56,638 nucleotides of DNA from an uncultured Prolixibacteraceae bacterium (GCA_913063265.1 CAJXZG010000025.1:1-56638); one strand, 5' to 3'; counted from the first letter of the stretch, positions 34,285-43,706 are shown. The notes: generated by a model not told the origin, from the sequence alone. Program-made: numbers and translations.

Positions 34285-36513
34285 ATGATTGATAGCGAAC
34301 TAAAAATACTATACAAAGAGATTTGCAGCAATCTTGCTGAAAGAAAATTGAAACCCGTTTTCGATAAGCTTGAAAAAATGATGAGCGGGAACGACCTTGA
34401 GGTTTTTCGTGATGAATGGCGAAATCTCGAGCAAACCTATAGTTATATGTTAAAATATACTGTTGAAGGTACCCAGGATCCTGAGCGTCAAAAAGTATAT
34501 AAAAAACTCATTGTTTCGGTCTATAAATTAACAGATTCCATATACGAAGCGGCAAGATTAAAAATTTCATCTTCTATTGAGTATGAAAGAAAAAGATCGG
34601 AATACAACATGATTAAACCTGAATTTGAAAATTATCTTCAACTTTTAGAGGATTATTATATTCAGGAAGAATTAAAATCACTTGCTGAAGAAAGTGAGGT
34701 TAAAACAGAAATCAAACAGGAAGATGCCAAATCTCACCAGCAAAAGATGATTGTATTGTTCAATTATCTCTGGTTGAAGGATAAATTTACTGATGAGGAA
34801 ATAGGTTTCCTGAAACGTTTTTTTAAAAGTGATCTAATAAATTCAGCGTACAAAGCCTTTATTGTTTCGGCGGTAATCTTAAGTCTTCAACGGTTTTTTG
34901 ACAAAAAAAAGTTCGAGGTGCTGTTTGATGTTTTTGATTTGCAAAAGGTGGAAACAACGCAGCGTGCATTGGTGGGGTTGTTAATCAGTTTTTATAAGTA
35001 CGATTCACGAATGCCGTTTTTCCCGGAGTTAACGGGGCGATTGAAGATTCTCAACGAAGATCCATCTTTTAAACAAAATATGGAAAGGGCTATTATTCAA
35101 TTGGTTAGAAGTCGTGAAACTGAAAAAATTCAACAAAAGATAAAAGACGAGATCATTCCTGAAATGATTAAAATAAGTCCAAACCTAAAGGATAAAATTA
35201 ATTTGGAAGGATTAATGGAAGAGGGACTGGATGAGGATAAAAATCCGGAGTGGCAGGAGATTTTTAAAGATTCACCAGGATTGATGGATAAAATGGAGGA
35301 ATTTTCTGAACTTCAAATGGAGGGAGCTGACGTTTTTATGGGCTCATTTGCAATGTTAAAGATGTACCCGTTTTTTGCTGAATTTACCAACTGGTTTATG
35401 CCGTTTTTCGCTGATAATCCCCAAATCGAACATTTGGTAAACAATAAAGAAGAAACCTTTAACTGGTTTATTGATGCGCTTACTGCTGCACCCATATTAT
35501 GTAATTCAGACAAATATTCCTTTTGTTTTAGCATCCAGAATTTGCCACAGGAAAACCGGGAGTTTATGGCTCAGGGCATGAAAGCAGAAATGGGGCAGTT
35601 TGAAGAAATGCAAAAAGACGAGGAGCTGACAGATCCGGGAAAAAAGGCTGGCTACGTATCCAACCAGTATATTCAGGATTTATACCGTTTTTACAAGTTG
35701 CACCCACGACGAAACGATTTTGAAGATATTTTTCAATGGCGCTTCGATTTTCATAATAAAAATACAATTGCAAATCTTTTAAAAGAGGACAATAAAGTAC
35801 TCCGTAATCTTGGTGAATACTATTTTAAAAAGAATTATTTTGAGGAAGCTGCCGAAATTTTTGAGCAGTTACTGCTTATAGAAAAAGATGGTGAGTTATA
35901 CCAAAAAACAGGTTTCTGTTACCAGAAACTTGGGAATTTTGAAAAGGCTCTGGATGCATACAAAAAGGCTGAATTGTTTGGCTTAAATCAGCTTTGGAAT
36001 TTAAAGAAAATTGCCCTGTGTTACAGGAATTTGAAACAACCACAAAAGGCTTTGGAATATTATCTGGAAGTTGAAAAACTAAACGAGGAAGATTTAAATA
36101 CTGAATTAAATATTGGCCATTGCCACCTGGAATTAGAGCAATTTGAAGAGGCCCTGAAATGTTATTTTAAGGTAGAATATCTTGCACCCGGCAACAAAAA
36201 GGTTTGGAGGCCACTCGGATGGTGTTCTTTTGTAACAGGTAAAAAGGAACAAGCTGAAAAATACTTTCAGCAGTTAATAGAAGATGAGCCTAATAAACAC
36301 GATCTTATGAATATGGGACATGTTCAGTGGAGTTTGGGAAACCGAAAATCTGCACTCGATTATTATAAGAAATCCATATCACAGGAAGATTTTACCGAAA
36401 ATGAATTTTTTGAAGTTTTTGAAGAAGACCTGCATCATTTAATCAATCAGGGAGTTGAAAAAGATGATGTTCCAATAATGATGGATCAACTCAGGTATTT
36501 TGTTGAAGAATAG
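34285..36513 (+). CDS. Tetratricopeptide repeat protein
   Basis: This 742-aa soluble protein has a helical N-terminal region of about 500 residues without a recognised family. It contains an acidic stretch (LEGLMEEGLDEDKNPEWQE) and FPELTGRLKILNEDP. It then has five or six TPR units from about residue 510: NLGEYYFKKNYFEEAAEIFEQ, KTGFCYQKLGNFEKALDAYKKAE, CYRNLKQPQKALEYYLEVEK, NIGHCHLELEQFEEALKCYFKVE, LGWCSFVTGKKEQAEKYFQQL and MGHVQWSLGNRKSALDYYKKS. TPRs mediate protein-protein contacts. No signal peptide is seen, so it is likely cytoplasmic. It lies between its own promoter and murB's; function unknown. Confidence 0.85.
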   Translation: MIDSELKILYKEICSNLAERKLKPVFDKLEKMMSGNDLEVFRDEWRNLEQTYSYMLKYTVEGTQDPERQKVYKKLIVSVYKLTDSIYEAARLKISSSIEYERKRSEYNMIKPEFENYLQLLEDYYIQEELKSLAEESEVKTEIKQEDAKSHQQKMIVLFNYLWLKDKFTDEEIGFLKRFFKSDLINSAYKAFIVSAVILSLQRFFDKKKFEVLFDVFDLQKVETTQRALVGLLISFYKYDSRMPFFPELTGRLKILNEDPSFKQNMERAIIQLVRSRETEKIQQKIKDEIIPEMIKISPNLKDKINLEGLMEEGLDEDKNPEWQEIFKDSPGLMDKMEEFSELQMEGADVFMGSFAMLKMYPFFAEFTNWFMPFFADNPQIEHLVNNKEETFNWFIDALTAAPILCNSDKYSFCFSIQNLPQENREFMAQGMKAEMGQFEEMQKDEELTDPGKKAGYVSNQYIQDLYRFYKLHPRRNDFEDIFQWRFDFHNKNTIANLLKEDNKVLRNLGEYYFKKNYFEEAAEIFEQLLLIEKDGELYQKTGFCYQKLGNFEKALDAYKKAELFGLNQLWNLKKIALCYRNLKQPQKALEYYLEVEKLNEEDLNTELNIGHCHLELEQFEEALKCYFKVEYLAPGNKKVWRPLGWCSFVTGKKEQAEKYFQQLIEDEPNKHDLMNMGHVQWSLGNRKSALDYYKKSISQEDFTENEFFEVFEEDLHHLINQGVEKDDVPIMMDQLRYFVEE

Positions 36514-36549
36514 AATTTTTAAAGTTTTTTATCCTATGATTTCCTGTGA

Positions 36550-36578
36550 TTGAAATCTGCTTTATCCCCTTATCTTTG
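36550..36578 (+). promoter_or_regulatory. Promoter of murB
   Basis: TTG (36550-36552), an 18-base spacer and TATCTTTG (36571-36578), a perfect TAnnTTTG, lie 17 bp before the murB ATG. Confidence 0.6.
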
Positions 36579-36595
36579 CAACAAAATATTTTTTT

Positions 36596-37615
36596 ATGAT
36601 TCGTTTTGAAGAAAATTATTCCTTAAAAAATCACAACACTTTTGGAATAGAATCATTGGCAAAATTCTTTTTTGAATTTACTGATGTTTCAGATTTGTCG
36701 GTATTTTTAAATTCCAACAAAAGTTTTTCAGAAGAAAAGATTTTAGTTATTGGTGAGGGTAGCAATATTCTGTTTCTTAAAGATTTTGAAGGATTGGTAA
36801 TCCATCCCAATATTCCGGGAATTCATGTTGTGAAAGAAGACAGGCAGAATATATGGATTGAAGCCGGGGCAGGTGAAGTATGGGATGAATTTGTTCAGTA
36901 TGCAGTTGATTATCAATTGGGAGGTATAGAGAACCTGTCTTTAATCCCGGGATCGGTTGGAGCAGCACCTGTTCAAAACATCGGTGCTTACGGACATGAG
37001 GTTTGTGATGTAATTGAAAAGGTAAAAGCTTACGATTTAGAAAATAATATACCGGTTGAGTTCAATGCCGGTGAGTGCGAATTCGAATATCGAAACAGCA
37101 TTTTTAAAAGAAAATTTAAAAATAAACTAATAATAACTTCAGTTGTTTTTCGACTGGAAAAATTTCCTGAATTTGTTTTGAATTATGGTCAGGTTGAGGA
37201 AAAAGTAAAAGAAAAAGGCGAAGTAAATTTATCGAATATAAGAAATGCGGTAATAGAAATACGTCGGTCAAAACTACCCGAAGTTAATGATTTGGCGAAT
37301 GCAGGTAGCTTTTTTAAAAATCCAGTGGTTGAAAAAGAACTTGCTGAGCAGCTGAAACAGAAATACGAAAATATTCCTCTTTATCCAACCAAAAATAATA
37401 AAGTAAAACTTGCGGCCGGTTGGTTAATCGAAAAAGCCGGATGGAAAGGTGTCCGCGAAGCAGATGTTGGTGTGCATAAGAATCAGGCTTTGGTATTGGT
37501 TAATTATGGAAATGCAACGGGGCAAAAAATTTTTGATTTTTCTGAAAAAATAAAACAATCAGTGTTTACAAAATTCGGAGTTGAACTTGAAAGAGAGGTA
37601 AATTGTGTTTTATAG
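36596..37615 (+). CDS. murB: UDP-N-acetylmuramate dehydrogenase
   Basis: A 339-aa FAD enzyme reducing UDP-GlcNAc-enolpyruvate to UDP-MurNAc in peptidoglycan synthesis, in the cytoplasm. It begins with the characteristic SLKNHNTFGIESLAKFFFEF. FAD-binding segments are VIGEGSNILFLKDFEG and SLIPGSVGAAPVQNIGAYG. The catalytic Ser is in NAGSFFKNPV. The Tyr/Arg-containing CEFEYRNSIFKRKF and a C-terminal Glu in VGVHKNQALVLVN and VELEREVNCV complete the E. coli-like (type I) pattern. It has its own promoter and converges with ilvA (4 bp between stops). Confidence 0.96.
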   Translation: MIRFEENYSLKNHNTFGIESLAKFFFEFTDVSDLSVFLNSNKSFSEEKILVIGEGSNILFLKDFEGLVIHPNIPGIHVVKEDRQNIWIEAGAGEVWDEFVQYAVDYQLGGIENLSLIPGSVGAAPVQNIGAYGHEVCDVIEKVKAYDLENNIPVEFNAGECEFEYRNSIFKRKFKNKLIITSVVFRLEKFPEFVLNYGQVEEKVKEKGEVNLSNIRNAVIEIRRSKLPEVNDLANAGSFFKNPVVEKELAEQLKQKYENIPLYPTKNNKVKLAAGWLIEKAGWKGVREADVGVHKNQALVLVNYGNATGQKIFDFSEKIKQSVFTKFGVELEREVNCVL

Positions 37616-37619
37616 CGTA

Positions 37620-38882
37620 TTAGGTCAGAAACTGAAACAAATCAGGATTTTCATTCAGGTATTCATAGATAAAACCATTTTCTTCCATTCGTTTAACCAA
37701 TCCGTTAAAATCCTCTTTTTTCATTAATTCTATTCCAATGACAGCCGGACCTTTTTCGCGGTTTGTCTTTTTCGAATATTCAAAATGGGTAATGTCATCA
37801 TCAGGCCCCAATACAATATCAACAAAAGTACGCAATGCTCCAGCTCTTTGCGGAAAACGAACAATAAAATAATGTTTTAATCCTTCATACAATAAGGAGC
37901 GCTCTTTGATTTCCTCGGTTCTGGTAATATCGTTGTTACTTCCGCTTACAATGCAGACTACATTTTTGCCCTTAATTTTGTCTTTGTAAAAATCGAGTGC
38001 TGCAATAGACAAGGCTCCTGCGGGTTCAATAACAATTGCATTCTGATTATAGAGCTCAAGTATTTTGGTGCAGATTCTACCCTCCGGAATAGGAATTAAA
38101 TCGTCGATAACTTTTTTACAAACTTCATAGGTTAAATCTCCAACTTTTTGTACAGCGGCACCATCCACAAACTTGTCGATATTTTCCAGGGCCACAACTT
38201 TATTTGCTTCAAATGATTTTTTCATCGAAATGGCACCGGCAGGTTCTACTCCAATAATTTTAGTTTTCGGACTCACCTGTTTAAAATAGGCGCCAACTCC
38301 GGCAGCCAGACCACCTCCGCCAACTGGAATAAAAATATAGTCAATATGTTCTTTTGCATCCTGAAGCATCTCTATTCCAACTGTTGCCTGGCCTTCAATT
38401 ATTTGCTTATCGTCGAATGGATGAATAAATGCCATACCTGTCTGTTTGCAATCTTGCACAGCAGCTTTGTTGGCATCGTCGTATGTGTCGCCTGTCAGAA
38501 TAACTTCCACATGGTCCTTGCCAAACATTTGTACCTGGTTTATTTTCTGTTTAGGAGTAGTTGAAGGCATGTAAATTTTTCCTCTGATTCCCAGTTTTCT
38601 GCACGAATAAGCAACTCCCTGAGCGTGGTTTCCGGCACTTGCGCAGACCACTCCGTTTTTTAATTCTTCTTTCGATAAATGAGCTATTTTGTTAAATGCA
38701 CCTCTGATTTTATAGGACCGAACCTGCTGTAAATCTTCTCTTTTAAGAAATACATTGGCCTGAAAAGTATCTGAAAGGTTAAGGTTTTTTTGTAGAGGGG
38801 TATGCAAAACAACATCCTTTAAATTGATATTTGCACGCATAATATCCTCTAACTGTGGAAAATATTTCTGAGAAGAATTCAT
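37620..38882 (-). CDS. ilvA: Threonine dehydratase (threonine ammonia-lyase)
   Basis: A 420-aa PLP enzyme converting threonine to 2-oxobutyrate, the first step specific to isoleucine. The PLP lysine is K58 in VRSYKIRGAFNK. The phosphate-binding loop is PVGGGGLAAGVGAYF and CASAGNHAQGVAYS is typical. Residues about 330-420 (LKHYFIVRFPQRAGALRTFVDIVLG...FIYEYLNENPDLF) form one ACT-like regulatory domain, as in the shorter biosynthetic IlvA group, so isoleucine inhibition is likely (inference). A perfect TATCTTTG box lies at 38897-38904. No leader peptide like that of ilvDBN is visible. Confidence 0.94.
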   Translation of the reverse strand: MNSSQKYFPQLEDIMRANINLKDVVLHTPLQKNLNLSDTFQANVFLKREDLQQVRSYKIRGAFNKIAHLSKEELKNGVVCASAGNHAQGVAYSCRKLGIRGKIYMPSTTPKQKINQVQMFGKDHVEVILTGDTYDDANKAAVQDCKQTGMAFIHPFDDKQIIEGQATVGIEMLQDAKEHIDYIFIPVGGGGLAAGVGAYFKQVSPKTKIIGVEPAGAISMKKSFEANKVVALENIDKFVDGAAVQKVGDLTYEVCKKVIDDLIPIPEGRICTKILELYNQNAIVIEPAGALSIAALDFYKDKIKGKNVVCIVSGSNNDITRTEEIKERSLLYEGLKHYFIVRFPQRAGALRTFVDIVLGPDDDITHFEYSKKTNREKGPAVIGIELMKKEDFNGLVKRMEENGFIYEYLNENPDLFQFLT

Positions 38883-38896
38883 TCTGAAATTTTTTG

Positions 38897-38904
38897 CAAA
38901 GATA
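38897..38904 (-). promoter_or_regulatory. -7 element TATCTTTG of ilvA
   Basis: Perfect TAnnTTTG on the minus strand, 14 bp upstream of the ilvA ATG. The short untranslated leader leaves no room for an attenuator. Confidence 0.5.
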
Positions 38905-38999
38905 ATTAAACAAAGAGTTTGGTATTGTTTATATCTTATAAATTGCCGGTAAAAATAAAGAAAGAAAGATTAATGTATACTGGATAAAACAGAAATACT

Positions 39000-39533
39000 T
39001 CAACCAAATTGTTCCTCGGGTAACAAACTTAAATGAGCTGCAGGAATTTCTACTGAAGCGGCACTGTTAATTTGTTTAAAGCGGATGATAAATTTATTTT
39101 TTCCCTGTGCTTTAACAAGTTCCCCACGAAGTCCAATCATTGGGCCTTCAATCACTTCTACCAACTTTCCCGGGACAAAATTTTCGCTTGTAATGTTAAC
39201 TTCAAAATCGAACTGTTTTAGCATTTGTTTTAGCGAATCAATTTGAGCTTCAGGAATAATTGCAGCTTTTCCTTCGAAACGAACATAACCCACTACATTA
39301 TTGGTTTGCAGAACAGCATCATACTCTTTTCTGGTTATATTAACAAAACAATAGCCCGACATCAATGGTATTTCAACCCATTTTTTACGGTCTTTCCATT
39401 GTCTTAACCTTTTTTGCATAGGCAGGAAATTCTCAATATTCTTCAAAGTAAGTTCTGTATGAACCTTCTTTTCAGCCCTTGACCGGGTGTATACGACATG
39501 CCATTGTTTCTGGTTGTTAGATTTACTTTGCAT
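39000..39533 (-). CDS. NusG-like transcription antiterminator (UpxY/RfaH type)
   Basis: A 177-aa NusG paralogue. The N-terminal NGN domain reads WHVVYTRSRAEKKVHTELTLKNIENFLP, followed by VEIPLMSGYCFVNIT and GYVRFEGK. The C-terminal KOW domain has VPGKLVEVIEGPMIGLRGELVKAQGKNKFIIRF. Bacteroidota homologues (UpxY) open polysaccharide loci and act as operon-specific antiterminators; here no polysaccharide genes follow, since the next gene on this strand is ilvA. The start at 39533 is preferred over 39572 because a TAnnTTTG box (TAGTTTTG, 39574-39581) would place transcription start between them. Confidence 0.87.
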   Translation of the reverse strand: MQSKSNNQKQWHVVYTRSRAEKKVHTELTLKNIENFLPMQKRLRQWKDRKKWVEIPLMSGYCFVNITRKEYDAVLQTNNVVGYVRFEGKAAIIPEAQIDSLKQMLKQFDFEVNITSENFVPGKLVEVIEGPMIGLRGELVKAQGKNKFIIRFKQINSAASVEIPAAHLSLLPEEQFG

Positions 39534-39573
39534 TATTGTATATTTTTTTAGCAGGGAGTTGATACTGCTCATG

Positions 39574-39581
39574 CAAAACTA
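39574..39581 (-). promoter_or_regulatory. -7 element TAGTTTTG of the NusG-like gene
   Basis: Perfect TAnnTTTG on the minus strand, 40 bp before the ATG at 39533. It decides the start choice for this gene. Confidence 0.45.
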
Positions 39582-39628
39582 ATATTTTTCATTTTATATT
39601 TTACATTTCATATCAAAACGGAATTTTT

Positions 39629-39636
39629 TATTTTTG
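39629..39636 (+). promoter_or_regulatory. -7 element TATTTTTG of the lipoprotein/DUF5723 pair
   Basis: Perfect TAnnTTTG, 22 bp before the ATG at 39659. No clear -33 TTTG is seen. Confidence 0.45.
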
Positions 39637-39658
39637 CAGCATCATATCCTACTGATCT

Positions 39659-40351
39659 ATGATTAAGTCATTTAAGAAACATCTAACAAAATTCGCATGG
39701 ATTCTGTTTATATTATTTCTAATTTCATGTAAAACTGATGAGTTTAAATTTGATGAGATAACGATTAAAGAGGATTTCAGAATAAAACTTAAATCTCCGC
39801 TTTATACAGGAAAAGATAAAAAGGGTGATATACTCGAGTTTGCCGATTTTATTTATAATTGGAGTAAACCATTGGAAGTTGATACAACTTTGCCATATAC
39901 CGTATTAGAATATGAGAACAGGACTCCGAGAATAATTCCCACAGATTTAATTTTTAATCGTTCAGATATAATTGACAGTCTTGCATTTCTGATAGATGGA
40001 GAATATGAACTTGAAGATGTTCAGCTTGTTTTTAATGTTGCCAATGCGAGCCCCTTTGATTTAAATACAGAGATTAGTTTTTTGATAAATGGCATTGCAG
40101 GACCTCCAATTTTACCAGCGGCATTTGAAGCTGCTGATTTTGCCCGGATCCCGATTGTGCCGGTTACGTCCATTGATACTGTGTTGCTGGATTCAGCTCA
40201 ATGCGAAAGTTTTATGAAAAGTAAAAGATTAAAACTTACGGCATGGTATAACAGAAACGATTTTATAAACCAAAATGACACCCTTTCAGCACATTACCCC
40301 ATCGATTATTCAATAGTATTAATTGGAATGGTTAAAGCAAAAAATGAATAA
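39659..40351 (+). CDS. Hypothetical lipoprotein
   Basis: A 230-aa protein with a lipoprotein signal (LTKFAWILFILFLISC; lipobox LISC, Cys about residue 24). The mature part looks beta-rich: FDEITIKEDFRIKLKSPLYTG, a middle region with VQLVFNVANASPFDLNTEISFLING, and a C-terminal DYSIVLIGMV. I do not recognise a family. The stop overlaps the start of the DUF5723 gene by 8 bp (ATGAATAA), so the two are co-translated and may form an outer-membrane complex (inference). Confidence 0.75.
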   Translation: MIKSFKKHLTKFAWILFILFLISCKTDEFKFDEITIKEDFRIKLKSPLYTGKDKKGDILEFADFIYNWSKPLEVDTTLPYTVLEYENRTPRIIPTDLIFNRSDIIDSLAFLIDGEYELEDVQLVFNVANASPFDLNTEISFLINGIAGPPILPAAFEAADFARIPIVPVTSIDTVLLDSAQCESFMKSKRLKLTAWYNRNDFINQNDTLSAHYPIDYSIVLIGMVKAKNE

Positions 40352-41837
40352 ATTACAAGATCAACACATAAAAAAAAGGTTTGTATTTGTTATTCTAAGT
40401 TTGCTTTTAACAACCAGCGGATTTTCTCAAATTCCGGGTTCATTGTTTATGGTTTCCGATAATTTTTACTCCCAGATGTATAATCCTTCTTATATGAGAT
40501 CAGATAAGGCAATTGAGATATCCGTATTAGGTTTGGGAGGATTTACATTTATGAATCAGGGAAGTTTTAAAATTTCTGATTTTATAACTACACCAGAAGG
40601 AAAACCCGTTATAGATCCAATAAATTTCTACAATAATATTCCGGAAAATAATTATTTCAGACAAAATTTGTCGGTGCCTATGGCATATGTGCATGTACCT
40701 ACAAGAAAAGGAGCTATAAGTTTTTATTATAAAGAAAATGCAAGTTCTGTATTTAGGTTTAAAAATGAAGCTATTGAGTATCTTATTAATGGAAATCTGG
40801 AGCCTGAATATGCCGATTACAGTTCGGATAAGGTAAATCTGATTTCTGCTGGGTACAGAGAATTTGCAGTTGGATATGCCAAACATTATAATAAAAAACT
40901 GGATGTTGGAATACATGCAAAACTTTTGTTTGGGAGCGCGTTGGTAAAAGCACAGGATTGGAATTTTAAAGTAAAAACTGCTCCCGATGGCAGAATGATA
41001 AATTTTGATACTGATGGGGGTGGGAAACTTGCGGTGCCGGTGGAATACAGAATAAGGCCTGATAGTACCATACTTAGTTTTGACGGATACCAGGCATTTA
41101 GAAAATACATGACCACTTATAAGAATCCGGGATTGGCGGTTGATCTGGGACTGACTTATCAAATAAGTGATAAAGACAAAATTTCTGTAGCAATAAGGGA
41201 TCTGGGTTTTATTTGGTTTAGAGATAAATCGATGACGATGTATGCAATTGGAAAATACGATTATATTGGATTTGATTTGATTAACGCAATCAGATGGCCT
41301 GAAGAACCTGGATATGTTGATCCGGTAAGATTAATAGATATTGTGAAAGATAGTATTCGTAGTGTTTGGCAACCAAAAGTTGTTGAAGAAGGTTTTGCAT
41401 ATGGATTAGGGCCAAAAACAATGATTCACTATCAACATGAATATTCTGAATTTCTTTCTTTAGGAATTACAAATCAATCTGTTATTCAAAATAACAACTT
41501 TCAAAATAGATTTACTTTAAGTGCATTACAAAAATGGTCTTACCTCTCAATTTTTGAAAGTATAAGTTTACACGATGTAAATAGTGTTTCAATAGGAGCC
41601 GGTCTTCAATATGAATTACAATTTGCACAGCTTTTTTTAGCAAGCGATAACCTGATTGCTTTTTATCATCCGGCAAACAACAAAACATTCTCGGTAACAG
41701 CGGGTATTTGTGTTTTGTTAAATAACAAAAGAGAAAAAGAAAGTAAAAAACAGAAAGGCGGAGCAAGAAAACGAAACGGAAAATTCTCTCCTCACTTGCC
41801 GTTTTACGAAAATATGCCTGACTTAAAAAAGAAATAG
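40344..41837 (+). CDS. DUF5723-like outer-membrane beta-barrel protein
   Basis: From ATG 40344 a 497-aa protein with a signal peptide (KRFVFVILSLLLTTSGFSQ). The opening of the mature chain, SDNFYSQMYNPSYMRSD, is the 'MYNPA'-type start of DUF5723 and PorV/SprF-like barrels. Many short amphipathic strands end in aromatic residues. The C-terminus is basic (KKQKGGARKRNGKFS), unusual for a barrel. The family is confined to Bacteroidota and its role is unknown. Translational overlap with the preceding lipoprotein suggests a shared function at the outer membrane. Confidence 0.78.
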   Translation: MNKLQDQHIKKRFVFVILSLLLTTSGFSQIPGSLFMVSDNFYSQMYNPSYMRSDKAIEISVLGLGGFTFMNQGSFKISDFITTPEGKPVIDPINFYNNIPENNYFRQNLSVPMAYVHVPTRKGAISFYYKENASSVFRFKNEAIEYLINGNLEPEYADYSSDKVNLISAGYREFAVGYAKHYNKKLDVGIHAKLLFGSALVKAQDWNFKVKTAPDGRMINFDTDGGGKLAVPVEYRIRPDSTILSFDGYQAFRKYMTTYKNPGLAVDLGLTYQISDKDKISVAIRDLGFIWFRDKSMTMYAIGKYDYIGFDLINAIRWPEEPGYVDPVRLIDIVKDSIRSVWQPKVVEEGFAYGLGPKTMIHYQHEYSEFLSLGITNQSVIQNNNFQNRFTLSALQKWSYLSIFESISLHDVNSVSIGAGLQYELQFAQLFLASDNLIAFYHPANNKTFSVTAGICVLLNNKREKESKKQKGGARKRNGKFSPHLPFYENMPDLKKK

Positions 41838-41860
41838 AAAACTATTTTCCAGAGGTTTTA

Positions 41861-42709
41861 TTAAAATGAATAAACCATAGTAACACCGGTCTGCCGATTA
41901 GATTTCCAAGGGAAAATATCAAAATTTTTTATGTGCTCATTATCCCATTTATACTGGTGAGTTAAATAAACCAGTTCGGTTGATAGCATTCCAAATCCTG
42001 CACCTGCCAATACATCCGATATCCAGTGTGCATCTTTAGCAACTCTCATCATTCCAACTGTGGTAGCGCAGGCATATGCTCCGATGCTGTACCAAATACT
42101 TCTTTCTCCATATTCTTTGTGCATAAAATGGGCCGTGGCAAATGCAACTGATGTGTGCCCTGATGGGAAAGACCGCATTCCTCCATTTGGCCGTTCAGAG
42201 TTCACCAAAGATTTTAAACGAGAGACAACAAAATCGTTTAAAAGAAAACTTTTTAGCAAGAGGGCTGTTCGGTTTCCAAAATTGTTTTTGCCCTTTACCC
42301 CAACTGCATTTAAGCCATATACAGCGACAATTGGAGCATACTGGATATAGTCGTCTAAATGACCGGAGTAAGAAAAATGTCCTCTAACCCAATCCTGAAA
42401 ATTTTCGTTGGCATTGGGTGAAAAGTAAAGTGCTGTTCCGGTGGCAATTAACAGGGTAGGGGCAATATATGGTTTAATTCCCCTTTTCTTGTCTTTGTAC
42501 CTAAAATTAATCCGATGCAGAGAATCGTTATGAATTGCATAATATGAACTAAATGTTTTTACAGAAGAATTGAATTCAACCCTGTTAAATTTAACTGTAC
42601 CTGTATTAAACGAATTTTTCGCACTCGGTTTTTTTGAAGCAAACAAAACCTGACTAACAAAAATGAGAAGAAGAAATGATAATGTTGCTCTGAAATTCAT
42701 CGAATTCAA
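41861..42709 (-). CDS. PAP2-family phosphatase, exported
   Basis: A 282-aa protein with an N-terminal signal (ATLSFLLLIFVSQVLFA). The three acid-phosphatase motifs are present: K-x6-RP in KSLVNSERP, PSGH in RSFPSGHTSVAFATAHF, and R-x5-H-x3-D in RVAKDAHWISDVLAG. Several hydrophobic helices surround them. Such enzymes dephosphorylate lipid phosphates (undecaprenyl-PP, phosphatidylglycerol-P) or act as nonspecific phosphatases at the membrane. The gene is transcribed alone and converges with the DUF5723 gene. Confidence 0.92.
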   Translation of the reverse strand: MNSMNFRATLSFLLLIFVSQVLFASKKPSAKNSFNTGTVKFNRVEFNSSVKTFSSYYAIHNDSLHRINFRYKDKKRGIKPYIAPTLLIATGTALYFSPNANENFQDWVRGHFSYSGHLDDYIQYAPIVAVYGLNAVGVKGKNNFGNRTALLLKSFLLNDFVVSRLKSLVNSERPNGGMRSFPSGHTSVAFATAHFMHKEYGERSIWYSIGAYACATTVGMMRVAKDAHWISDVLAGAGFGMLSTELVYLTHQYKWDNEHIKNFDIFPWKSNRQTGVTMVYSF

Positions 42710-42812
42710 AAATAGAATAATGTATCGAATCCTGTTCTCATTTTTTTAATTATTCCAAATTTATTGGATAGTTATGTTCAAGCTGCTAATTTAGGCACAA
42801 AATAAATTTACA

Positions 42813-43706
42813 TTGAAACAAAGGAAATCAGGAGCTGAACAAATTCCGGTTTATAGTTTGCACAATTTTAGCTCAGCCGGAAAAATGACAAAACAATTTG
42901 AAGTGGAGGTTTTCGATGCTAATCGTCATTTCCGTGTTAAATACCCGCATCGGCATGATTTTTTTGAAATACTTTATTTGTCAAAAGGTTCAGGTTTTCA
43001 CATAATCGATGGCAATAAATATGATATTAAACCGCCTTGCGTATTTTTTATGTCGCCGGGGCAAGCGCATAAAATTGAGTTTTCAAATGATATAGAAGGC
43101 TATATTTATATTTTTACAGCTGAGTTTTACTTAATTAATCATTCAAACCAAAACCGTTTAATCGAATTTCCTTTCTTTTTCACTATTCGTCAGGATAACA
43201 AACCATTACAGTTTGAATCTGGTGATGATGTATTTTTTATTGAAAGCCTCTTTAAAAAGGGTATTATTGAAAAAGCAAAAGGAGAAAATTTTTCAATTGA
43301 CTTGCTTCGATCTGTTTTGGATTTGATTCTTACTTCATGTGCAGTACTGTACAAATCAGAAGACAATCAGTTATCAAAAGGCAGGGGACATATAGTGGTT
43401 AAAAAGTTTTTTCAGTTGGTAGAAGAAAATTATACTAACAATTTATCGGTAAATGAATATGCTGATAAATTGGCAATAACTCCTAACCACCTTACCCAGA
43501 CCGTAAATCAGCTAACCGGCAAAACTTCTTCTCAAATTATCAAATCGAAACAATTGCTGGAAATAAAACGTTTATTGGTGCATACTAATTTAAGTGTTAC
43601 AGAAATAGCTCATAAATTAAATTTTACTGACCAGTCGTATTTTACAAAATTTTTCAAACGTGAAACAGGCATCTCACCCCTGCATTATAGAAATAAGCAG
43701 ATGTGA
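42813..43706 (+). CDS. AraC-family regulator with cupin sensor domain
   Basis: A 297-aa regulator with a TTG start at 42813. That start is kept because the conserved opening IPVYSLHNF lies before the next ATG (42885). The N-terminal cupin (YPHRHDFFEILYLSKGSGFHIIDGNKYDIKPPCVFFMSPGQAH) senses a small ligand. The C-terminus has two helix-turn-helix motifs (LSVNEYADKLAITPNHLTQTVNQLTG and SVTEIAHKLNFTDQSYFTKFFKRETGISPLHYR). Such regulators usually act on neighbouring sugar or stress genes; the adjacent ilvC and PAP2 genes give no clear target. Confidence 0.9.
   Translation: MKQRKSGAEQIPVYSLHNFSSAGKMTKQFEVEVFDANRHFRVKYPHRHDFFEILYLSKGSGFHIIDGNKYDIKPPCVFFMSPGQAHKIEFSNDIEGYIYIFTAEFYLINHSNQNRLIEFPFFFTIRQDNKPLQFESGDDVFFIESLFKKGIIEKAKGENFSIDLLRSVLDLILTSCAVLYKSEDNQLSKGRGHIVVKKFFQLVEENYTNNLSVNEYADKLAITPNHLTQTVNQLTGKTSSQIIKSKQLLEIKRLLVHTNLSVTEIAHKLNFTDQSYFTKFFKRETGISPLHYRNKQM

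Noticed and set aside
40527..41162. 211-codon open frame antisense to the DUF5723 gene
   Set aside because: Lies entirely opposite a well-supported exported protein, has no recognisable domain and is rich in Ile, Cys and Phe as expected of a shadow frame.
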